This document shows, in pieces, positions 44,801-52,996 of a stretch of DNA of 64,000 nucleotides. The stretch is taken from assembly GCA_028280065.1 (NCBI GenBank), contig JANQMN010000105.1:62001-126000 (forward strand), in the 5' to 3' direction. How positions within the stretch are numbered: the first letter of the stretch is position 1; each line of letters begins with the position of its first letter. The notes under the pieces are model-generated. The model searched no databases, was not told the origin of the DNA, and worked only from the letters and a program-made list of their open reading frames with translations. Source of the DNA: Hahella sp. GTDB taxonomy: Bacteria; Pseudomonadota; Gammaproteobacteria; Pseudomonadales; Oleiphilaceae. The position numbers and the translations under genes were made by a program.

Positions 44801-45154
44801 ATGGCTATTCAGGAGCAACAAAAAGGCGCCTTTATAGAATCGCTTAAACGCAATAATGCCCAAATACGCGAAGACCGTGCGGCGGCTATCGCAGAAGATG
44901 CCGAGCTACTGTTCAAGCGGGAAATTGAAGATATCGCCATTACTATCAAACGATTGCGCAGAGAACAGGAAAACATGCTGGATATGAGTCCAAACGATGC
45001 CAATAGCCTGGTGTTGGCATCGGACTTTGATGCCAAGGAATATGTACTAAAGGAACTGGAGCTTGGCGTAAAAATTCGCAATTTGGAAATCAAACTGGAT
45101 ATCGCCCAACAGCGGTACGCCTACTTGTTCGGCACCGCCGTCGTGGCGGTTTAA
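44801..45154 (+). CDS. Small coiled-coil protein of the VWA/PurA-like operon
   Basis: A 117-residue, strongly charged, mainly alpha-helical protein. Residues about 20-65 and 80-110 have coiled-coil character, and there is no signal peptide. No known domain. ATG at 44801 is chosen for the strong GGGAGG 6 bases upstream; the frame is open for 14 codons before but those lie in operator DNA. First gene of a three-gene operon; a structural or adaptor role for the VWA protein is a guess. Confidence 0.7.
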   Translation: MAIQEQQKGAFIESLKRNNAQIREDRAAAIAEDAELLFKREIEDIAITIKRLRREQENMLDMSPNDANSLVLASDFDAKEYVLKELELGVKIRNLEIKLDIAQQRYAYLFGTAVVAV

Positions 45155-45183
45155 CCTCATTTACCAAATGCAGGAGGTCTGCA

Positions 45184-46062
45184 ATGGGATATGGTCATTA
45201 CACAAACGAGGCTTTTCACAATTTAAGATCCGCTAAGTCCTATGCCAAAAAAACCCGGAGTCAAATTTTCACTTCCCGCCACCTGGACCCGGAGATGGAC
45301 CCGTCCAAGGTCGTGCTGAGGGAGTCCAGGGATTCAGAGGAACATCCGGAATCCCTTTCCATCATCATCGCACTTGACGTTACAGGATCAATGGGATTTG
45401 TTCCGGAAGAAATCTGTAAGAACACCTTGCCGGATTTGATGGGATCGCTAATGGAGGCCGGTATCGCGCACCCGCAGGTACTGTTTTTGGGGGTGGGTGA
45501 TTTCGTCTACGACAACGCCCCACTGCAGGTCGGGCAGTTTGAATCCTCGGCTGAGTTATTAGACCGCTGGCTCACCAAGGTCTATCTGGAAGGTGGCGGC
45601 GGCGGTAACCAGGGCGAGTCCTATAATCTGGCCTATCTGTTTGCCGCAAGACACACCGCGATTGACTGTTGGGAGAAGCGTAGCACCAAGGGCTATTTGT
45701 TCACCTTGGGGGATGAACCCTGCCTTCCAAGCATTCCCGGCGACGTTATCGGCAGATTAACCTGTGCCGACATCGCTCAGTCAGTCAGTACCGAGCATAT
45801 CCTCGCCGAAGCGCAGGAAAGGTACCGGGTATTTCATATGCATATCCGGCATGGCGGTTACAGTGAGAGTAAGCATAGCCAAAGCGGTTGGCGGGACCTG
45901 ATGGGCCAGCATCTGATTCAGGTCGCTGATTATACTCAAGTGGCCAAGCAGGTGGCGCAAGTCGTGATTGGTGATTTGAATGCCGGGCAAGGCATGCAGA
46001 TGGCTGAACGGCAAGCCATATCACCCGCTGCTTCTACCCGAACCGTGGAGGAAATGCTGTAA
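45184..46062 (+). CDS. VWA-domain protein
   Basis: A 292-residue cytoplasmic protein with a von Willebrand A domain. The metal (MIDAS) motif is DVTGSMG with Asp65, Thr67 and Ser69. An N-terminal segment contains RESRDSEEHPES just before the domain. A glycine-rich loop GGGGGNQGES (about 138) replaces the usual middle metal residue region. It probably binds a protein partner in a metal-dependent way. Ribosome site AGGAGG. Its TAA overlaps the next ATG by one base (TAATG), so the two are coupled. Confidence 0.78.
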   Translation: MGYGHYTNEAFHNLRSAKSYAKKTRSQIFTSRHLDPEMDPSKVVLRESRDSEEHPESLSIIIALDVTGSMGFVPEEICKNTLPDLMGSLMEAGIAHPQVLFLGVGDFVYDNAPLQVGQFESSAELLDRWLTKVYLEGGGGGNQGESYNLAYLFAARHTAIDCWEKRSTKGYLFTLGDEPCLPSIPGDVIGRLTCADIAQSVSTEHILAEAQERYRVFHMHIRHGGYSESKHSQSGWRDLMGQHLIQVADYTQVAKQVAQVVIGDLNAGQGMQMAERQAISPAASTRTVEEML

Positions 46063-47243
46063 TGGTCGATGCGATCGATATCGTACTTGATTTAGGTTTT
46101 GGCGATGCCGGGAAGGGATTGGCGGTTGACTTTCTGTGCGCGAAAAAGCCCCGGGAAACCCTGGTCGTCCGTTTTTCCGGCGGCCACCAGGTCGGCCATA
46201 CGGTCGTCGTTGAAAAACGGCGTCATGTTTTCAGTCATTTCGGGGCGGGGACTTTTCGCGGCTGCCCCACCTTCTATTCGAAAGATACCACGGTCTTTCT
46301 TCCCGGCTTGGTAAGGGAGGCAGCCCTTATCGCGGATCTCCAGCCGTTTAATTACTATGATCCTCTGGTATCGGTCACGACACCCTATGACATCGCATTT
46401 AACCGAGCCAGCGAACGGATCAACCAGCACGGTTCCTGTGGTGTCGGCTTCGGTGCGACCCTCAAGCGCAACGCGGCCGGCATAACACTGTTTGTAAAAG
46501 ACCTCCAATTCGAGTGGGTTTTCAAGCAAAAGTTAGCCGCGATACGAGACTATTACGAGACCAAACTAGAGAAATTCGGTCAGTCATTGGTGAAAGAATT
46601 CTGGCAGCATTTGGTTGATTACCGGGACGCGGATTTTGTCGAAGCCTGTAAGGAATCGCAGCGCTACTGGGCCATTCAATCACCGGATAGTATCCTTCCG
46701 CGTTTCGAGCGACTGGTTTTCGAAGGAAGTCAGGGCATAATGCTGGATCAACACCATGGAATATTTCCACACATGACTCCTAGCTTCACCACTTCCAGAA
46801 ATGTGTGGCGGCTTCTTGAGGAGGCACGGATATCCGGCAAGCAGACAGTTATCCATTATGTAACGCGGTGCTACCAGACCCGCCATGGCAACGGCCCTAT
46901 GAGTAGTGAAAAATCCGTTGAATTGCGTAACCTGGAGACTGAAAGCAATGGCTATAACCCTTACCAAGGAGTCTTCCGAACGGCCGAATTGGATATTGAG
47001 CTGCTGAATTATGCCTTGGCCTCAGATGAAGCGGAACATCGGACGTCGATGCCTATTCGAAAAGGGCTGATCATCACCTGCCTCGACCAACGGCCCGAGT
47101 TTGATACGCTCGCATTGGCTGGTAGACTGACTAGCGATTTTGATACTGTGCATGGCAGCTATGGTCCTGATAGTGCCGCAATGAAAAAGCTATACTGCAG
47201 CAGGCATGAAAGGTTTGGAATCGTCAGTTTGCAGCGAAGTTGA
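46062..47243 (+). CDS. PurA-like protein with altered substrate loop
   Basis: A 393-residue relative of adenylosuccinate synthetase (E. coli: 432). The GTP/IMP landmarks are kept: GFGDAGKG (Asp15 matches catalytic Asp13), GGHQVGHT (His46 matches His41), GSCGVGFG, and VFEGSQGIMLDQHHGIFPH matching the switch region. The usual Glu in WGDEGKG is Ala. The aspartate-binding arginine cluster (TTGRRRRTGWLD in E. coli) is replaced by YQGVFRTAELD, so L-aspartate is probably not the substrate. A purine- or nucleotide-ligating enzyme with a new acceptor is likely, not a housekeeping PurA. Confidence 0.78.
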   Translation: MVDAIDIVLDLGFGDAGKGLAVDFLCAKKPRETLVVRFSGGHQVGHTVVVEKRRHVFSHFGAGTFRGCPTFYSKDTTVFLPGLVREAALIADLQPFNYYDPLVSVTTPYDIAFNRASERINQHGSCGVGFGATLKRNAAGITLFVKDLQFEWVFKQKLAAIRDYYETKLEKFGQSLVKEFWQHLVDYRDADFVEACKESQRYWAIQSPDSILPRFERLVFEGSQGIMLDQHHGIFPHMTPSFTTSRNVWRLLEEARISGKQTVIHYVTRCYQTRHGNGPMSSEKSVELRNLETESNGYNPYQGVFRTAELDIELLNYALASDEAEHRTSMPIRKGLIITCLDQRPEFDTLALAGRLTSDFDTVHGSYGPDSAAMKKLYCSRHERFGIVSLQRS

Positions 47244-47306
47244 ATCGCACTTATCAAAAAGCTTTTTATAGAGTTTTATCCTAATAGCCATGAGCTTCCT
47301 CTATTG

Positions 47307-48707
47307 TCATTGTTCTGTTTCCCAAAAGTCACGAATAAGCCGGTGAGTCTGACCAACCAGATAGAGTGGCAGCGACAACAGATTGTAGTTTACCGTTGAG
47401 CCATCCGTTATTTTCTTGGAGTCACTAAGCAGGCTGGGGACATCAGCATTAAATCGTACGGCAAAGCGACGATTTTTCTCTTTTAGGAACTGGTGCAATG
47501 ATTTGAGTGTTCCGGTGGTTCCCGCTTTAATTTCTATCGGTACCACTTGCTGGCCATGTGTTATTAAGTAATCAATTTCTGCCGCGGCGCTTTTCGCTTC
47601 GCGTACCCAGTAGTACAGTTGTGGTGTTGCATAATAAGGCTCGCTGTACATCAAATGCTGGCCAATAAACTGTTCTGCAAGTGCGCCATTATTAATCAGG
47701 CTTAGATCTTCTTTACCGAGATCCAGCACGTTGAGGTGCAATGCGGCGCATAGTAAGCCGATGTCCAGATAAAGCGTTTTGAAAAAGCGCTGATTGACTT
47801 CAGCAGCAAGGGGAACACCGTTAGCTGAGGTATGGAATGTTTTTGATGCAATGCGTGCAAGGCATAAATGCTGCAGTGCCTCCTCGATTTCAGCCGATCG
47901 GTATTCGCGACTAACCTGTGCGTATTTAAACTTGCGTCCTACCATAGTCGGCAATTGATCAAACACCATCTTTACCAGGCGCTTCAACTTGCCATGACTG
48001 TATTTGTTAAAGTCGTCCCGGTAGGTTGCCACGATCTTCTGCTGAACCCTGGCCACATCATTAAAGTCATTCGACGCAACATATTGCGCAATCGCCTCGG
48101 GCAAGCCGCCGATGATCCAGTATTGTCGGAGCAGGCTAACGCATTTTTCATGCACGGCACGCGGCATGGTGCCGTTACGAATATTATCCAGTGACAGATT
48201 CTGCAGATAATCCACCAGCTCGGTTTGCCCGCTTGCCGCCACGAAATCCTCAAATTGCATGACTCCCAGATGGAAATATTCTATCCGGCCTACCGGCATG
48301 GAAAACTGCGCGTCCGCCAACGTGAACTCCAGCAATGATCCGGCAGCGACGACATGCAATGCCGGCATTTCCTCATAAAAATATCGCAAAGCCGCCAGAG
48401 CTTCCGGTGCCGCCTGGATTTCATCCAGAAACAAGATAGATTTGCCGGGCGTGATTTTCTTACCGGTGAGTAATTGTAAAGTCGCCTGAATCTGCCTTGG
48501 GTCCTTGCTGGCAAAAGCATCAAGATATTCAGGATTGCGTTCGAAATTGAGTTCCACAAGAGATAAGCCGCTCGACTCGGCAAACTGGCGAACCAGCGTG
48601 GACTTGCCAACCTGACGCGCCCCCCGGATGACTAGAGGCTTACGACCAGCTCTGCCGGACCAGTCCAGTAGATGGGATAGTTCTCTTCGATTTAACAGAT
48701 TAGGCAT
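47307..48707 (-). CDS. AAA ATPase with DUF4143 domain
   Basis: A 466-residue protein of the AAA_14/DUF4143 family. Walker A GARQVGKSTL, Walker B SILFLDEIQ, then the DUF4143 domain with a C-terminal nuclease-like fold (VVPIEIKAGTTGTLKSL). These widely scattered proteins are of unclear role; some occur in accessory or defence regions. Solitary, with no paired gene. Confidence 0.88.
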   Translation of the reverse strand: MPNLLNRRELSHLLDWSGRAGRKPLVIRGARQVGKSTLVRQFAESSGLSLVELNFERNPEYLDAFASKDPRQIQATLQLLTGKKITPGKSILFLDEIQAAPEALAALRYFYEEMPALHVVAAGSLLEFTLADAQFSMPVGRIEYFHLGVMQFEDFVAASGQTELVDYLQNLSLDNIRNGTMPRAVHEKCVSLLRQYWIIGGLPEAIAQYVASNDFNDVARVQQKIVATYRDDFNKYSHGKLKRLVKMVFDQLPTMVGRKFKYAQVSREYRSAEIEEALQHLCLARIASKTFHTSANGVPLAAEVNQRFFKTLYLDIGLLCAALHLNVLDLGKEDLSLINNGALAEQFIGQHLMYSEPYYATPQLYYWVREAKSAAAEIDYLITHGQQVVPIEIKAGTTGTLKSLHQFLKEKNRRFAVRFNADVPSLLSDSKKITDGSTVNYNLLSLPLYLVGQTHRLIRDFWETEQ

Positions 48708-48977
48708 GATGACTGTCTATAAACTGTAGATAGTGTAGAAGAGGTTAGCGGGACATATGATATTTTACAGCCATGTATTTGCTGCACTTATGATATTATA
48801 CAAGGTTGTTTAAGGCAGATAGGGGACGGAGGGAATAGGTTTTGTACAGTTTGCGATTGGTCAGTTAATAATCCCGTCCCCTTTTTCCCCAATTAGTTGT
48901 GGTGTTCATTTTGTCTTAAAAAGCAATAGAATAATGACAGTCAGCAAGTACGAAGGGGACATAGGGGGTAACTTCAT

Positions 48978-49115
48978 ATGAAATCGCTTATCAGTAAGAC
49001 TCTATCCGTACTTGCACTTTCCTTTCTGACACTTCCAGCAAATGCTACTTTGATCGACCGAGGCAGCGGTCTGATTTACGATGATGTTCTTGATGTTACA
49101 TGTCAAGATTTATAA
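48978..49115 (+). pseudogene. Truncated exported-protein remnant
   Basis: A 45-codon frame: signal peptide ending near ANA, then LIDRGSGLIYDDVLDVTC and a stop. This matches the N-terminus of DUF1566-type or PEP-CTERM-sorted secreted proteins, which continue VTWLQDANYA. Here the frame reads VTCQDL and ends. AGGGGG lies 10 bases upstream of the ATG, so it may still be translated. The rest of the gene appears deleted. Confidence 0.6.
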
Positions 49116-49192
49116 GATGCTGTTTTGTAGGGAATAATAATCGGTCTCTGTGAACGAATACGGGGCCCCGCAACCAATCTTGTCAAGCTCTT

Positions 49193-49219
49193 AGGCCAGT
49201 TCGATAGACTGGCCTTTTT
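49193..49219 (+). terminator. Rho-independent terminator
   Basis: AGGCCAGT and ACTGGCCT form a perfect 8-bp stem with a 7-base loop, followed by TTTT on the plus strand. It is probably the terminator of the truncated gene before it. Confidence 0.75.
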
Positions 49220-49316
49220 GCGTTTTGGGTTTCATGTAATCGTCATGTAACCCCACTGGGTACGCTCTGATCAATGCCCATCACCACCAGCCAATCCAAA
49301 GTTGCTAATGACGCTG

Positions 49317-49886
49317 CTACAGATAAATCCAACTTGGTGGCGTTTTTTTACCATGATCACCGGAACTTGAGGGTTCTGATTCCCTTAAGCAATCCCAAAC
49401 TCGAAAACCCTCCTTCTTAGCAGCCTTCGCGAGATTTTTATCAGCAGAAACTAGAATAGAACGGGAATTCCTACTCATGTGGTGGTGCTTGCCGTACCTT
49501 AAAGTGGCCAATTGAAGAGCATCTGAAATATCTAGTTCATAATCATATGCCAACTCAAGAACTTTAGAAAAGCTATCTGCATTGAACAGATTAATATCGT
49601 ATATCTCAATTCTACACATACCCTGAACTACTAAATTCTTTATTGCGGCATTGTATTTTTCCAATGAAATATAGTGTTTACTACGTTTGCTATTATTAAA
49701 GTGCATTCCTTTAATACGACCCAGTGCTTCCATCATGCACATTGACGTAGAGTGAAAACCGGGAAAGGAGTTGAATAATTCTATTAATGGTTCGCTCCCA
49801 TCTTCATCTATCACCAGTTTTATAAGTGCTGAGGCGTCTAAATAAACAGCTTTGGCACTAGTTGCGCCTTCCTCAAGCTTAAACAT
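49317..49886 (-). CDS. PIN-domain protein (orphan toxin-like)
   Basis: A 189-residue PIN-domain protein. Acidic residues of the nuclease site: Asp in YLDASALIKL, Glu in MMEALGRI, Asp in ISDALQLAT and Asp in VSADKNLA. Such proteins are often the toxin of a type II system, cutting RNA. No antitoxin gene is adjacent: the next gene upstream is about 540 bases away. ATG at 49886 has AGGAG 6-7 bases upstream. Confidence 0.8.
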   Translation of the reverse strand: MFKLEEGATSAKAVYLDASALIKLVIDEDGSEPLIELFNSFPGFHSTSMCMMEALGRIKGMHFNNSKRSKHYISLEKYNAAIKNLVVQGMCRIEIYDINLFNADSFSKVLELAYDYELDISDALQLATLRYGKHHHMSRNSRSILVSADKNLAKAAKKEGFRVWDCLRESEPSSSGDHGKKTPPSWIYL

Positions 49887-50428
49887 CACTTTCTCCTAAA
49901 TACAGCTCGCAACGAGAGAGCAAGTAACCCGCCAACTGTCCGACATAGTAGTCGATTCATGTGTAAATAATGCTCAGTTTTTGTAAGAAATATCTGAAAT
50001 TTCTGTGCGAAAAATCTCACAGACTGATAGTGCTTTTTTGATCAGAATGAGGGCGACCAGGATGCCAGTTAACGACTGAAATCGGCAGGTTGAGACGGAT
50101 TACCGCAGTGACTAAATGATATAGAAATATTCAGGATGATTCGCTAGTTTCAAATTTCTTGGCTTCCCCTACGGGCTTCACGGCATCATCATCTTTTACC
50201 CGAGCGTTATTGATTTTTTGAGACAGCGGATAGTACTGCCAGTCAGTAAGGATCGTCGGCACAAGTAGCGATCGAATGTCAGGCAGATCGGCGGTACTAT
50301 CCTTCACTAGGCGCTTATCCGTGGTTGAGTTTGTTGTTTCCGAGTTTGCGAAGTAGAAGCGGAGTAAAACCAAGGTTCAGAATAGCTCCAGGCCCGCATT
50401 CAACGGCAGGAGGACATTAAGAAGGAGA
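49887..50428. other. Intergenic region, 542 bases
   Basis: No gene recognised. An 80-codon frame (50131-50373, minus) encodes a hydrophilic peptide with no known domain and no clear ribosome site; it may be a remnant but is not called. Confidence 0.45.
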
Positions 50429-51187
50429 TCAATCACCCGGTATTTCTGCTTCGATAATGAGGGAGTTCGGACGGTATAGGCTTCCGTCTTCCTTTGACTC
50501 TATGGCATAGTCCTGCCAACCGCTAATGTCACTGTACGTATGTTTCATTACTCTTATGTTCCTATGCCCGGTTGATTCGAGTAACTGGCTCAGTGTGATC
50601 CGGTCATACATCCACTGGTGAGTTTCTCCTCGCTTTCTCGCATCGCCTAACAATAAATTTTCCAGCCATCGGCGTAAAGGCGACTGTGCTCTACTTGAAG
50701 CGCTCTCTCGCCTCACACACTGTTCGATGATTGATGCAATATGGTATTCATGCTGCTGCGCTAACTCTGGATGATTTCTGCATCGCATCAAGCTGTTTAA
50801 ATAAGCTGTGCACTTTTGCTCCATGTCAGGAACTGCGATGCGATGCAGACCCCCAGGTGTTAGAACCCGCACGACTTCACTTAAAAAACTTTTTGCCATT
50901 TCTCTATCAAGATGCTCTAGAAGATGAGAATGGTAAACGGCTTCAATGCTCCCTGTTGGAAAAGGAAGCCCTTTGCGAATGTCGTAAACGGTAATGTTTC
51001 CCGGGTAACTTATCAGCCTCTTTTTTCTATCGCCGGTAACAAAGAAGTATGAGATTGCTTTTAAAATTGCAGAGTTTTTAATTCGTGCCAGTGGAGAATA
51101 ATCAATATTGATCACGTTCTGACCCTTTGTAGGGCGCGAGCCGCAGCCAATATTCAGCAGTTTAACAGGATAATTATGACTACTCAT
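50429..51187 (-). CDS. Class I SAM-dependent methyltransferase
   Basis: A 252-residue protein. SAM site LLNIGCGSRPTKGQNVINID, then SHLLEHLDRE and VLTPGGLHRIAVPDME, as in methyltransferase family 11. Likely modifies a sugar or lipid in the adjacent exopolysaccharide locus. It is transcribed away from the glycosyltransferase genes and has a striking direct-repeat/palindrome array about 71-101 bases upstream. Confidence 0.8.
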   Translation of the reverse strand: MSSHNYPVKLLNIGCGSRPTKGQNVINIDYSPLARIKNSAILKAISYFFVTGDRKKRLISYPGNITVYDIRKGLPFPTGSIEAVYHSHLLEHLDREMAKSFLSEVVRVLTPGGLHRIAVPDMEQKCTAYLNSLMRCRNHPELAQQHEYHIASIIEQCVRRESASSRAQSPLRRWLENLLLGDARKRGETHQWMYDRITLSQLLESTGHRNIRVMKHTYSDISGWQDYAIESKEDGSLYRPNSLIIEAEIPGD

Positions 51188-51772
51188 CGTGACCAGGGCG
51201 TTTACGGTACCTTCATATTATGCAATTAGCCTAGAACGTATACCTTAGGGTGAAAACCCAAACTTGTGCAGTATACTGCCAAACTTGTTCATCAAATATA
51301 ACGGGTTCTCGCTGCGACAATCTAATCATTAAAAACGATTGAACAGTCGATTAAGGGATGAACGGTTCTTATTAAACTATTGTCTCCGGTAATTTGGCCT
51401 GTAAACAATGTGAAGACAGCCTGCTGAACAGAGGTTTGAGGCGCTGCATCATTGTTCGGCCTCCTGCTGCCTATTTTCAATATCTTAGCGCGCTTGTTGC
51501 CACCTCTATCTGGTTAGATGGTATTACGGTATTAACCTTTATTGCGATTGTATTGCCATTTTTGGGGATTTGGATCTACCCTAAATAATTGATAGTCTGG
51601 TTTGGCGGTTTGATATTCGAAAGACGCTCATTGAGTAAAGTCCCGGCGACAAAAGAATCGGCTCGGTTTCGTGCTGATTGGGAAATGATAATAGTAATTG
51701 CCGGGGGTAGAGCGAAAATCGACGCCGATTTGAGACCAGCTAATAAAGATTCTTTGCTTAACGGGAATATTG
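51188..51772. other. Intergenic region, 585 bases
   Basis: Divergent region between the methyltransferase and the glycosyltransferases. It contains the repeat-palindrome array at 51259-51288. Two short open frames (51394-51588 and 51589-51822, plus) have no ribosome site or recognisable domain; the first includes one hydrophobic segment and may be a decayed membrane-protein fragment. Confidence 0.45.
51259..51288. promoter_or_regulatory. Direct repeats flanking a perfect 12-bp palindrome
   Basis: CAAACTTGT at 51259-51267, palindrome GCAGTATACTGC at 51268-51279, CAAACTTGT at 51280-51288: exact 9-12-9 arrangement, 21-bp period. It lies about 71-101 bases upstream of the methyltransferase ATG. 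A specific regulator binding site is likely. Confidence 0.5.
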
Positions 51773-52918
51773 ATGGACCGGGACATTGTTATCGCTACCG
51801 TGGCGCGTTTTCACTACGATAGCTTGGCGATAGGGCTCGACAAAAGGGGGCGTTTGAATCGATTTTACTCGGGACTGCCTCGTTCCAAACTGCGATGCCA
51901 GGGCTTAGAGCGTTCGCGTTTCTTTGTTTCTCCTTGGTTGCAAGTTCCTTACATGGCGCTATGCAAGTTTCCACAGGTACCAAGACAATTATTGCATCGA
52001 ATGGCAAGGACATCGCAAGTTCATCTGGATAAGGTGATTGCGCGTACCTTACCCGATTGTCAGGTCTATGCTGCAATGTCCGGATGTGGACTGATTTCCG
52101 GTAAAGTGGCGCAACAACGTGGAATACGTTATGTGTGCGAGCGAGGAACTGCACATATACGCTATAACGACGAATTACTTAGGCAGCACTATGATCAATG
52201 GAAAATACCTTATGAAGGCACTGATTCATTGATGATGGAGCGCGAGGAAGCTGAATACCAACAGGCCGACCGCTTGATCGTGTTGTGTGAAGCCAACGTC
52301 AAATCTTTCGTTGAAAGGGGAGTGGATCCACAAAAAATTCGCGTAGTACCTTTGTGTATCCAGCCTACCGGTATCCCTGGACCCGAAGATCGAGGCGCTG
52401 ACTTTAGGGTACTGTTCGTCGGGGCAACGACGGTAGCCAAGGGACTGGGTCACCTTGTGGACGCTTTCAAAAAGGCACGGATTGATGGTTCTATTTTGCA
52501 AATTGTTGGTCAGCCAAGTAATGACCTAAACACTTTCCTGCGCAGAGGCTCTTGTCAACGGGTCCAATATCTAGGTGGAGCTCCCTACAAGAAGGTTTTG
52601 CAGTTAATGCGAGAAGCGCACGTATTGGTGCTTCCATCATTGACGGAAGGCAGTGGATTGGTAGTGTCCGAAGCACTTTCCTGTGGTACTCCGGTGATTA
52701 TCAGCGATATCTTCAGCGAAAGCTTTCATGTTAAGCATGAGTTCAACGGACTGATTGTACCGGTGGCAGACACGGATGCCCTGGCCGCTGCGCTTATACG
52801 AGTAAATGAAGACCGTGATTTACTCAGGCTGATGGGAATCAATGGAGTAACCTCTGTACCCTACCAAAACGATATGTCGGCTTATGCCGAGACCTGGATT
52901 CCGGCGGTTTGTGATTAG
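51773..52918 (+). CDS. Glycosyltransferase, GT4-like
   Basis: A 381-residue protein with GT-B fold. The C-terminal half has the donor-binding features VLFVGATTVAKGLGHLVDAF and LPSLTEGSGLVVSEALSCGTPVI with the Glu of EX7E. It transfers a sugar from a nucleotide-sugar during exopolysaccharide assembly. ATG at 51773 is preferred over a TTG one codon upstream; GGGAA precedes it. The next glycosyltransferase follows after 78 bases. Confidence 0.87.
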   Translation: MDRDIVIATVARFHYDSLAIGLDKRGRLNRFYSGLPRSKLRCQGLERSRFFVSPWLQVPYMALCKFPQVPRQLLHRMARTSQVHLDKVIARTLPDCQVYAAMSGCGLISGKVAQQRGIRYVCERGTAHIRYNDELLRQHYDQWKIPYEGTDSLMMEREEAEYQQADRLIVLCEANVKSFVERGVDPQKIRVVPLCIQPTGIPGPEDRGADFRVLFVGATTVAKGLGHLVDAFKKARIDGSILQIVGQPSNDLNTFLRRGSCQRVQYLGGAPYKKVLQLMREAHVLVLPSLTEGSGLVVSEALSCGTPVIISDIFSESFHVKHEFNGLIVPVADTDALAAALIRVNEDRDLLRLMGINGVTSVPYQNDMSAYAETWIPAVCD

Positions 52919-52996
52919 CCCATTGCCACAAGCAGTACTGACTTTCGGTGCCATCCTGGCGTTTGCCGCAACAGGCAACTGACGTGTATATAACAC

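Noticed and set aside
49193-49219. tRNA-like stem containing GTTCGA
   Set aside because: No acceptor, D or anticodon arms; it is better explained as a terminator hairpin with a T tract.
49317-49886. Toxin-antitoxin pair
   Set aside because: PIN-domain gene present but no adjacent antitoxin-like gene, so a complete module is not supported.
47307-49886. Defence island with DUF4143 ATPase and PIN protein
   Set aside because: Only two unlinked accessory genes and a pseudogene; no known defence genes.
50131-50373. 80-codon open frame, minus strand
   Set aside because: Hydrophilic, low complexity, no ribosome site; might be a remnant but unsupported.
51394-51822. Two short open frames before the first glycosyltransferase
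   Set aside because: No ribosome site or homology visible; one overlaps the real start of the glycosyltransferase.
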